In this document: positions 1 to 6,000 of the stretch, in pieces
How the letters are laid out: every line of letters begins with the position of its first letter
Position numbering within the stretch: the first letter of the stretch is position 1
Assembly (NCBI GenBank): GCA_937873145.1
Contig: CALMVK010000110.1
Coordinates: forward strand, 21,353-54,546
Length of the DNA: 33,194 bases
Source of the DNA: an uncultured Granulicella sp.
GTDB lineage: Bacteria > Acidobacteriota > Terriglobia > Terriglobales > Acidobacteriaceae
Direction: 5' to 3'
Made by a program: the position numbers and the translations under genes
Notes under the pieces: model-generated
Databases searched by the model: none
Seen by the model: only the letters and a program-made list of their open reading frames with translations
Told to the model about the DNA's origin: nothing

Positions 1-52
1 TTAGTTGAGCTATCGTCTTTTCAAGCGCGGCGATGGTACGTGCATTGTTCAT
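1..52 (-). CDS. Start of an unknown protein, cut by window edge
   Basis: Reading leftward from the ATG at 50-52 there is an open frame MNNARTIAALEKTIAQL that runs off the left edge. The repeated hydrophobic spacing (A-L-E-K-T-I-A-Q-L) looks like the start of a coiled coil. Only 17 codons are visible and no convincing ribosome binding site precedes the ATG, so this may be a chance frame. Function unknown. Confidence 0.25.
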   Translation of the reverse strand, partial: MNNARTIAALEKTIAQL

Positions 53-356
53 CTAGAAACCGTATCAGGTTCTCTCGTTCTAGCTTCCCGTACGGGGGCA
101 TGAACTTGCAGAGACGGACAGAGATCGAAGGGGGCTACCCGTTTGATTCCTTTTTCTCTCCGAAAAGGAACGGCTTTGGCGACAGGCCTCTTCGAGCTGG
201 AGTCGAGCTGCACCTGTTTATGACCTTGTGGATGCTGCTCTCGCCATAGCTTCAGCAGAAGCGGCGGCAGGCCGAGAGTACCGCCTTGGTCCGGTTGGAA
301 GTGCCCGGCTTGAAATGTGCCCAGTGGATAAGAGAGGCATTGGACAAGGAGAGCGT
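53..356. other. Stretch without a recognisable gene
   Basis: Short open frames exist here on both strands, but none shows a ribosome binding site, a known motif or believable amino-acid composition. With the adjoining IS3 relic it may be the eroded remains of mobile DNA or its insertion site. Confidence 0.4.
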
Positions 357-478
357 ATGGGACTCGGGAAGAAGTACCAACCTGAGCAGGTGGTCAATCT
401 GTTGCGGCGGATCGAAGTGGCCGTAGCGAACGGGAAAGGCGACGGCTCTGGCGTGTAAGGAAGCCCGGATCAACGGGA
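357..478 (+). pseudogene. Relic of IS3-family transposase orfA, frameshifted
   Basis: From the ATG at 357 the frame reads MGLGKKYQPEQVVNLLRRI and continues EVAVANGK, the typical beginning of IS3-family OrfA proteins (helix-turn-helix that binds the element ends). At about 435-439 an extra base in GGGAAAGG throws it out of frame. One frame over, the expected continuation ATALACKEARI is found, matching the family pattern of an A-C-K/R-E-A-G-I turn. Homology stops after about 40 residues; the rest of orfA and all of orfB (the DDE integrase-like part) are absent. It cannot make a transposase. Seen: the two halves in neighbouring frames. Known: the OrfA pattern. Inferred: an old IS3 insertion that has decayed. 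Confidence 0.6.
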
Positions 479-548
479 AAGCGCCGACGCTTGAACATGA
501 CTCATCCTAAATAACCCAGACACACTCTGACCTTCTCAGCCGGGATCA

Positions 549-1079
549 ATGCACAGAGCTCATTCCAGGTGGGTGTGGAGGGTTATCCTACAATTCGTGG
601 ATCGATCAAAACATCCCTTAAGGCTTAAACCTTCGCTGGCAAAGTTTCGGAGTGATCCTCACGAGGCTTACCTTCGGCTGCAAATCATGGCCAGCCATCT
701 GTCCCATGAGGTCGACCAACTGCTTCGTTCGTTCGATATCTCACAACCTCAGTTCAACGTACTCCGCATTCTTGCGGGAGTTGGTTCGGAGGGTTTGGGA
801 CGGAACGACATTGCTGCACGCATGATAACAACCACCCCAGACATGACCCGCCTGCTGAACAGGATGATGGAAAAGGGCTGGATTCTCCGTGCGCGCGGAA
901 CAGAGGATCGCCGTGAAGTGCCAACGACCCTGACTTCCTTAGGAAAGCAGTTGCTGAAGAAGATTGATGACCCCCTGGATTGCCTACACACACGACAATT
1001 TGAGACCGTCAGTCCCAAAGAACTGCGGCGTTTGTTGAAGCTGTTGAAGACCATCACTACAACCGAGCCATACTCTTGA
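549..1079 (+). CDS. MarR-family transcriptional regulator
   Basis: Up to 176 residues with the MarR winged-helix core: helix SHEVDQLLRSFDISQPQFNV, then LRILAG, the recognition region GLGRNDIAARMITTTPDMTRLLNRM, and the beta-wing signature ILRARGTEDRREVPTTLT around DRR. MarR proteins are dimeric repressors that usually sense small phenolic or oxidising compounds. The start is uncertain: ATG 549 has only a weak GGGA before it, and GTG 597 is in frame and gives a length more usual for the family (about 160). It lies 80 bp before a ring-cleaving-type VOC oxygenase, with a near-ideal palindrome between them, so it probably represses that gene. The arrangement recalls Bacillus MhqR/CatR controlling CatE/MhqE-type dioxygenases. 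Regulator family is secure; ligand and target are inferred. Confidence 0.88.
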   Translation: MHRAHSRWVWRVILQFVDRSKHPLRLKPSLAKFRSDPHEAYLRLQIMASHLSHEVDQLLRSFDISQPQFNVLRILAGVGSEGLGRNDIAARMITTTPDMTRLLNRMMEKGWILRARGTEDRREVPTTLTSLGKQLLKKIDDPLDCLHTRQFETVSPKELRRLLKLLKTITTTEPYS

Positions 1080-1114
1080 TACCTTGATGAGTCCTTTTTG
1101 CGACCGGCACATCC

Positions 1115-1138
1115 CATTAGGTGTTGATACACCTAATG
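1115..1138. promoter_or_regulatory. Perfect palindrome, candidate MarR operator
   Basis: Two perfect 10-bp inverted arms, CATTAGGTGT (1115-1124) and ACACCTAATG (1129-1138), flank a 4-bp spacer TGAT. The arm length and dyad geometry suit a MarR dimer. It lies between marR and the VOC gene, ending 8 bp before the ribosome binding site of the latter, where a bound repressor would block transcription. No similar site was seen before marR itself. Confidence 0.6.
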
Positions 1139-1159
1139 TACTTTTAAAAGAGGTTGCTG

Positions 1160-2062
1160 ATGGCTTCCGCCCAAATTTCTTCTTTTGGTTCAAACGCTGT
1201 AGGTATTCAGCCCCCCAGTTTTCGCCTGCCGGATGCAACGCATGTAGGTCTTGTCAGCTTGGCGGTTTCCAGTCTGAAAGCATCGATTGCCTTTTATCAC
1301 GAGGTGATCGGCTTGGCCGTGCTGAAACAAGATGCGACCACGGCTGAGCTGGGTATTGGCGAAACAGCACTGCTGAATCTTAAGGAGCTTCCTGGAATTC
1401 AACCGATCGGCCGCCGTAAACGGCTGGGTCTCTATCACACAGCATTTCTGTTACCAAGCCGAGCTGCGCTCGGCAGCTTTACTAGCCATTTGAACCGGCT
1501 CGGCGTGTACTTCGGGGCGGGCGATCACCTCTACAGCGAAGCCCTCTACCTGACCGATCCGGATGGACTCAGCGTGGAAGTTTACGCCGACCGCCCTCGC
1601 AGCACCTGGAAGAGCAATGGTACGGAACTGCTAAGCGCGACGAACAGTGTCGATATCGGAAGTCTGATTGCCGCCGGCGATGGAGAATGGCACGGTGCGC
1701 CAGCCGGAACGACGGTGGGACATGTTCACTTTTATATTGGCGATCTTGAGAAGGCAGCACGCTTCTATCACGAGGCCATGGGCTTTACGATCATGACGTG
1801 GAGTTACCCGGGTGTACTGTTCATCTCCGCGGGTGGCTATCACCACCATGTCGGCCTGAATGTCTGGGCGGCAGGGTCCCCGCAGGCAGGCCCCACCGAC
1901 GCGCGCCTTCTATCCTGGGAGCTGGTCCTACCCGATCTCTCCAACCTCGAGGTACTTTACAAAAATATGAAACGATTGGGATGGGATTGCAGCCTCCAGG
2001 CCGACGGCAAACTGACCGCAACGGATCCGTGGGGCATCACGGTTCATGTTATTTCAGGTTGA
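1160..2062 (+). CDS. Two-domain VOC oxygenase, catechol-2,3-dioxygenase-like
   Basis: 300 residues when started at ATG 1160, which has AAAGAGG six bases upstream; an in-frame TTG at 1154 is less likely. Two glyoxalase/VOC domains are visible, about 25-145 and 183-300. Domain 1 carries a possible 2-His-1-Glu metal site: H28 (in THVGLVSL), H93 (in LYHTAFLL) and E140 (in DPDGLSVEVY). Domain 2 keeps H188/H190 and the HHH run at 228-230, but the position matching E140 is a histidine (DPWGITVHV, H296). The layout matches CatE/YfiE-like ring-cleaving dioxygenases, which open catechol-type rings using Fe(II) or Mn(II). It probably forms a module with the preceding marR. Substrate unknown; a non-oxygenase VOC function such as quinone or antibiotic resistance cannot be excluded. 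Confidence 0.82.
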   Translation: MASAQISSFGSNAVGIQPPSFRLPDATHVGLVSLAVSSLKASIAFYHEVIGLAVLKQDATTAELGIGETALLNLKELPGIQPIGRRKRLGLYHTAFLLPSRAALGSFTSHLNRLGVYFGAGDHLYSEALYLTDPDGLSVEVYADRPRSTWKSNGTELLSATNSVDIGSLIAAGDGEWHGAPAGTTVGHVHFYIGDLEKAARFYHEAMGFTIMTWSYPGVLFISAGGYHHHVGLNVWAAGSPQAGPTDARLLSWELVLPDLSNLEVLYKNMKRLGWDCSLQADGKLTATDPWGITVHVISG

Positions 2063-2309
2063 GCTTTACCTGCGTCACACATCACCGGCCAGCCCAGCAC
2101 GTAGCCGTTGATGTCGTGTTCCGTACTCTCTGAAACGACTCTCTCAGCTAGGTACGCTTTCCTTGCTCAATCCAAGTACGAGCCGCGTACATCACAAATT
2201 GATAACCTCCGCCTCCACCAGATCCAATTGGCACGGATTCGTTGGGACGGTGCAATTTCGTTCGAACCTGCAACGTATGGTTCTCAGCACGCCGCGGGTT
2301 CTTCTTCAC

Positions 2310-2999
2310 TCACTTTCCACCAGGAATGTTAAGAACCCCGTATAGAAACAGACGGACAACGTGCCTTACTCTAAGCGTGACTTCGGAGGGCGACACTCGA
2401 CCTCCGGTGAGAACCTTCAGCTGCAGGTTATTAATCAGACCGTCCAGGAAAATGGCGGCCGCGGCGTGCGGGTCTTCGAGCGCAAACACTTTTTCCAGAG
2501 CGCGTTTCGCCAGAAAGCTGCCCAGGATTGCATTGGCACTGTCCGGCCCGGGAGAAAAGAAGAATCTTGCAACCTCCGGGACGCGAGGTGCTTCGCTGAC
2601 CATGAGCCGATGAAAAGCGATCGCCTCGGGTTTCAGTATCGCTGTGAGCACCACATGGCCAACCTGCGTGAGCGCCTCTTCCAACGACAACGCTTCCAGA
2701 GCAGGACTGGCGAGTGCCTTTTTCATGGGTGCCAAAATCTCTGTACACAGGCGCTTCAACACAGTTTCAAACAAGCCCTCTTTCCCGCCAAAGGCACTGT
2801 AGAGATCGCGGTACGAACCGCCCGACTCGGCGATGATCTTTTCCAAAGACACGCCCTCATAGCCGTGTTGTAGAAACAGTCTGCTGGCTACAGCGGCGAT
2901 CGCAGCCGCTCGCTCGTCGGCACCCACGTTCGTTCTACGCGCTGGCCGTGACGGCTTGAGCGATTGCTGAACCTGCTGAATGGGCTGCTTGGACTTCAT
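2310..2999 (-). CDS. TetR-family transcriptional regulator
   Basis: 229 residues. The N-terminal TetR helix-turn-helix is clear at about 28-75: AAIAAVASRLFLQHGYEGVS, then LEKIIAESGGSYRDLYSAFGG followed by KEGLFETVL. The C-terminal ligand domain holds EAIAFHRLMVSEAPRVPEV and resembles the AefR-like TetR C-terminal family. Residues 1-27 are a basic tail rich in Q, P and R. It is transcribed divergently from the bicupin dioxygenase at 3130; the 130 bp between them holds alternating ATGGTA/TACCAT half-sites, so it very likely controls both itself and the dioxygenase. This parallels QdoR/LmrA (TetR) regulating qdoI in Bacillus subtilis, where flavonoids are inducers. Family call is solid; ligand is inferred. 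Confidence 0.9.
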   Translation of the reverse strand: MKSKQPIQQVQQSLKPSRPARRTNVGADERAAAIAAVASRLFLQHGYEGVSLEKIIAESGGSYRDLYSAFGGKEGLFETVLKRLCTEILAPMKKALASPALEALSLEEALTQVGHVVLTAILKPEAIAFHRLMVSEAPRVPEVARFFFSPGPDSANAILGSFLAKRALEKVFALEDPHAAAAIFLDGLINNLQLKVLTGGRVSPSEVTLRVRHVVRLFLYGVLNIPGGK

Positions 3000-3012
3000 T
3001 GGTAATCCAGGC

Positions 3013-3044
3013 TACCATCTCAATATGGTAATGCGTCTTACCAT
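3013..3044. promoter_or_regulatory. Three alternating half-sites, candidate TetR operator
   Basis: Between tetR and the bicupin gene lie TACCAT (3013-3018), ATGGTAA (3025-3031) and TTACCAT (3038-3044). The second and third form a perfect 7-bp inverted repeat with a 6-bp spacer. The first and second form a perfect 6-bp inverted repeat, also with a 6-bp spacer. The middle half-site is thus shared by two overlapping palindromes, with centres about 12-13 bp apart, allowing cooperative binding of two dimers. Confidence 0.65.
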
Positions 3045-3129
3045 CTGTTTAGCCTGCAAAGAGCTTGGTGTCTAGGCAGTACGATGAGATGCGGTTTCGC
3101 CAGGAAGTTCAGGTCCAACAGGAGTGAAA

Positions 3130-4056
3130 ATGAATCGTGAGCGCAAGCCGTATATGCTGACAAACCAGAACAGCACGGCGTTCTGGATGATCGATAACCT
3201 GTGGATGCCCTTGGCAACGAGCCACCATACACAAGACAACTTTTCACTCATGGAGCAGGTCTGCGGTACCGGAATTGGTGGACCGCAAACCCACATGCAC
3301 CCCACCGACGAAGGCATGCTGATCCTTGAGGGCCATGTCACTTTCCAGGTCGGCGGCCACGAGATCAAGGCTGGTCCGGGAACGTTTGCCTCCATCCCCC
3401 GAATGACCGAACACAGCTTCACCATTGATAAGCCATCTACACGGCTGCTCAATTTCTACACGCCGGGTGGGTTCGAAATGCTCATCATGAGCCTTGCCAT
3501 ACCGGCCCCGGAGCGCCGGGCTCCGGAGCCCGGAACAACACCCATGCCCCCGTACTGGATGACGATGGAGGCCTCCAGAGAGTTCGGGCAGTTTGCCGCT
3601 CCGACGATGCCCGTCGCAGACCCGCCGACGGACGAGCACAGAGTCACAAAACCGAGCGAGACCAACCCGACGCTGCCCTTCGGCGTGGAACTGGACAAAG
3701 CGCCAGTCTTCCAGTTGAAAGACAATCTGATTACGGTAGTTGCCTCCGCGGAGCAGACCGGCGGATCCTACTCCTTGTCGCGCCAGAAAAGACCAAGGGG
3801 CTCTGGACCCGCTGTCCATTCACACGAGCAGGACGAGGCCCTCTACGTGCTGGAAGGAGAGCTTACCCTCATCGCCGGAGAGGAACGATTCAATGCGACC
3901 GCAGGTTCGTTCCTGTACATCCCCGCAGATGTGCACCATAGCTTTCGCGTGGTGAGCGATGAAGTTCAACTTTTGAACTGGCACCTGCCTGGCTGCTCCG
4001 AGCAAATGCTGCTGAAAGCAGCAATTCCAGCAGCGGTTGGCACCACGAATACTTAG
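3130..4056 (+). CDS. Bicupin dioxygenase, quercetin 2,3-dioxygenase-like
   Basis: 308 residues from ATG 3130, chosen because AGGAG (3120-3124) sits five bases upstream; the GTG at 3124 overlaps that site. Two cupin barrels are visible. Cupin 1 has HMHPTDEGMLILEG with H55, H57, E61 and H95. Cupin 2 has HSHEQDEALYVLEG with H230, H232, E236 and H270. Both therefore keep the full 3-His-1-Glu metal set, as in Bacillus QdoI, where both domains bind Fe or Mn and cleave the flavonol heterocycle, releasing CO. Length also fits QdoI (about 330). No signal peptide, so cytosolic. It is divergent from a TetR regulator with a shared operator. Other bicupin substrates are possible; cupin specificity cannot be read from sequence. 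Confidence 0.8.
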   Translation: MNRERKPYMLTNQNSTAFWMIDNLWMPLATSHHTQDNFSLMEQVCGTGIGGPQTHMHPTDEGMLILEGHVTFQVGGHEIKAGPGTFASIPRMTEHSFTIDKPSTRLLNFYTPGGFEMLIMSLAIPAPERRAPEPGTTPMPPYWMTMEASREFGQFAAPTMPVADPPTDEHRVTKPSETNPTLPFGVELDKAPVFQLKDNLITVVASAEQTGGSYSLSRQKRPRGSGPAVHSHEQDEALYVLEGELTLIAGEERFNATAGSFLYIPADVHHSFRVVSDEVQLLNWHLPGCSEQMLLKAAIPAAVGTTNT

Positions 4057-4166
4057 TTTATGAGGTGGCATGCTCATCTGCGCGGTAAGTGCAGTACCAC
4101 CGAAGGTCCTTGTAACGTATTGCGAAGCACTTCAAGCACGGGCGGCAAAAGACAGGCCTACTCAAA

Positions 4167-4189
4167 CTGCTAGGCCGTATTGCCATATT
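4167..4189 (+). repeat. Left terminal inverted repeat of IS5-type element
   Basis: The first 14 bases, CTGCTAGGCCGTAT, are the exact reverse complement of 4763-4776; allowing 2 mismatches the match extends to 23 bp. Confidence 0.78.
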
Positions 4190-4226
4190 CACTTCCGCCA
4201 TTGCACAATTTTGGTGCCGTAGATGG

Positions 4227-4773
4227 ATGGTAAGTTTGCGGGATGAGTTGAGCGAGGCGCAGTGGCGGCGGCTTGAGTCCTTGTTGCCTGGTCGTGTGGG
4301 CACGGTAGGTCGGCCTGCGGAAGATAATCGGCGTTTTGTAAACGGGGTGCTCTGGGTGATCCGCTCGGGCATGCGCTGGGCCGACCTTCCGGAGCGTTAC
4401 GGCAAGTACAAGAGCGTGCACGCCCGCTTCATCCGCTGGGCTGAAGCGGGCGTGTGGGATCAGCTGTTCGACGAACTGGTTGCGGACCGAAAGAACCCAT
4501 ACCGTATGCTCGATTCGACCATCGTCCGGGCTCACCAGCAGGAGGCCACGGGCCGCAAAAAGGGGGGCGAAGATAAGGCTCTGGGGCGTTCCCGAGGTCG
4601 TCTGAGCACCAAGATTCACCTGCTCGCCAACGGCCTGGGGGGAACCCATTGCGTTCCGGCTGACCGGCGGCCAGGAAGGTGAGGTTGCCCAAGCCTTGCC
4701 GCTGCTGGCTGGTCGCCAGGCCGAGATCGCCTGCGCGTGGCTACACCTGGAGAAATATGTCGATACGGCCTAG
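4227..4773 (+). pseudogene. IS5-family transposase, frameshifted and internally deleted
   Basis: The N-terminal part is a good IS5-family (IS427/IS1031-like) transposase: LRDELSEAQWRRLESLLPG, NGVLWVIRSGMRWADLPERYG, then the first catalytic Asp in DSTIVRAHQ and GRSRGRLSTKIHLLANGLG. At a run of six G (4637-4642) the frame shifts by one; the following frame carries EPIAFRLTGGQEGEVAQAL and PLLAGRQAE. This then jumps directly to IACAWLHLEKYVDTA and a stop, which looks like the natural C-terminal tail. The block with the second Asp (GDKGYDS-type) and the catalytic Glu is missing, roughly 90-110 residues by comparison with family length. The protein cannot catalyse transposition. The G-run shift could be a programmed frameshift in the parent element or a mutation. 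Confidence 0.75.
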
Positions 4774-4776
4774 CAG
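4754..4776 (-). repeat. Right terminal inverted repeat of IS5-type element
   Basis: Mirror of the left end: ATACGGCCTAGCAG at 4763-4776 is perfect, with an inner extension AATATGTCG differing at two positions. It overlaps the transposase stop codon (4771-4773), which is usual for compact insertion elements. Confidence 0.78.
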
Positions 4777-4782
4777 CTCCAT

Positions 4783-5340
4783 CTAGAACGGACTGTCTGC
4801 CTTCAGCAAAGCCCATTCCATCCGCAGATACCCGCGCCGCTTCAGGTGGACGCCGTCACTGTAGGCGTTTGGATGTCCATGCAGCGCGCTCGCGTAGTCG
4901 ACTACCGCGACCTTTCGCTGCGCAGCTAGTCGTACGATTCCCGTATCGAGAGCACGTACCGCCGGCAGGTACCGCCCGCTCTCTTTATAGATAGGAGGAA
5001 TTTCAGCCAGCACCGGACGTACCCCCGACGCGCGAGCCAAGTCCACCATCCGGCCCAGGTTGCTCAGGGTCAACGCCGGATCCAGCGCCTGCAGCGTATC
5101 GTTGGTGCCTCCCAAGATCACCACCTCGCGATATTGCCCTGCAGAGATCTGCCGCGGAAACCGCTCCAGCATCTGCGCCGTGGTCTCTCCGCGGATGCCG
5201 AGATTCGCCCGAGGAAAGGACCAGCCCCACGTGAGCGAGTCGCCCATAAACGCAACCCGGCGGCTCGCATGATTCAGCCGCGGAAGCACAACGGCCAACG
5301 CAACCAAAACCACCAGCAGCCCTGCCAACGTTCGTCGCAT
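4783..5340 (-). CDS. SGNH/GDSL-type hydrolase, membrane-anchored or secreted
   Basis: 185 residues, started at ATG 5338-5340, which has GGAGG nine bases upstream. Residues 4-20 form one hydrophobic segment (signal anchor or signal peptide) after MRR. The four SGNH blocks are present: block I FMGDSLTWGW (nucleophile S35), block II glycine in NLGIRGETT (G49), block III GGTND (N80) and block V SDGVHLKRRGY (D162, H165). Such enzymes remove acyl or acetyl groups from lipids or polysaccharides at the cell envelope; lysophospholipase L1/TesA-like is the nearest type. It is divergent from the KdsC-like gene with 33 bp between the start codons. The stop lies just outside the IS5-type element, so the insertion sits in its 3' flank and may affect its terminator; the protein looks complete. 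Confidence 0.85.
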   Translation of the reverse strand: MRRTLAGLLVVLVALAVVLPRLNHASRRVAFMGDSLTWGWSFPRANLGIRGETTAQMLERFPRQISAGQYREVVILGGTNDTLQALDPALTLSNLGRMVDLARASGVRPVLAEIPPIYKESGRYLPAVRALDTGIVRLAAQRKVAVVDYASALHGHPNAYSDGVHLKRRGYLRMEWALLKADSPF

Positions 5341-5373
5341 GCGCCTGATCCTCCCGGCTTGTATCATCGCAGA

Positions 5374-5967
5374 ATGATCTCGCTTGAAGACGCGCAGGCC
5401 CGCGCTCGCAACATTAAAGTGCTTATCTTCGATGTCGACGGCGTCCTGACCGACGGCGACATCACCCTCATCCCGCAGCCCGACGGCTCCGGTGTTGAGG
5501 TCAAAAGCTTCACCGCGCATGATGGCCTCGGCATCTCGCTGGCCCGGCTGGGAGGCCTGCGCACCGGCATCATCACCAAGCGCCAAAGCCAGACGGTTGC
5601 CCTGCGCATGCGCGACCTCAAGATGGAGTTCGTCTACCAGGGCCAGGCGCACAAGCTGAAGGCCTTCCAGGAAATCCTCGCCAAGGCTGAAGTGACCGCC
5701 GACGAACTTTGCTATGTCGGCGACGATATCGTCGACCTTCCCATCCTGCGCCTCTGCGGCCTCGCCATCGCCACCGCCAACGCTCGCCCGCAGGTCAAGC
5801 AGGCGGCCCACTGGATCACCCCGCTGCCCGGAGGCCAGGGCGCCGGCCGCGACGCGATCGACTTCATCCTCATCGCCCAGGGATCGCTCGACCGCGTCAT
5901 CGAGCAGTACCTCGACGCCAGCAATCCCGCCGCCCAGGCCAGCGACATCGGCGCAGGCAATATGTAA
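5374..5967 (+). CDS. HAD phosphatase of the KdsC (KDO-8-phosphate) type
   Basis: 197 residues, starting at ATG 5374; a much longer upstream frame is open but is just the antisense of the hydrolase. Motif I is FDVDGVLTDG with the nucleophile D20 and acid/base D22; then HDGLGISLARLGGLRTGIIT with the motif II Thr and KRQS supplying the motif III-like Lys; and motif IV GDDIVDLPIL. This order and the compact C0-type core without a large cap fit KdsC, which dephosphorylates KDO-8-P in lipopolysaccharide synthesis as a tetramer in the cytosol. The C-terminus is about 25 residues longer than usual. Neighbouring KDO genes are not in view, so a different sugar-phosphate substrate is possible. Ends 33 bp before the Lhr helicase. 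Confidence 0.82.
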   Translation: MISLEDAQARARNIKVLIFDVDGVLTDGDITLIPQPDGSGVEVKSFTAHDGLGISLARLGGLRTGIITKRQSQTVALRMRDLKMEFVYQGQAHKLKAFQEILAKAEVTADELCYVGDDIVDLPILRLCGLAIATANARPQVKQAAHWITPLPGGQGAGRDAIDFILIAQGSLDRVIEQYLDASNPAAQASDIGAGNM

Positions 5968-6000
5968 GCGAACAACAGGCGAACGCGGTACCATCGATTT

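Larger units (their letters stand above)
4167..4776 (+). mobile_element. Internally deleted IS5-type insertion element
   Basis: About 610 bp bounded by nearly perfect inverted repeats (4167-4189 and 4754-4776) and holding the two ends of an IS5-family transposase but not its middle. It is therefore a non-autonomous, MITE-like derivative that could still be mobilised by a full copy elsewhere. A clear target-site duplication was not found: the flanks are CTCAAA on the left and CTCCAT on the right. If the CTAG inside the repeats is really the duplicated target, the repeats would be shorter. It ends 6 bp from the stop codon of the SGNH hydrolase. Confidence 0.75.

Noticed and set aside
2240-2290. 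TTCGAAC in a context reminiscent of a tRNA T-loop
   Set aside because: The flanking bases cannot form a T stem and no acceptor or anticodon arms are found on either strand.
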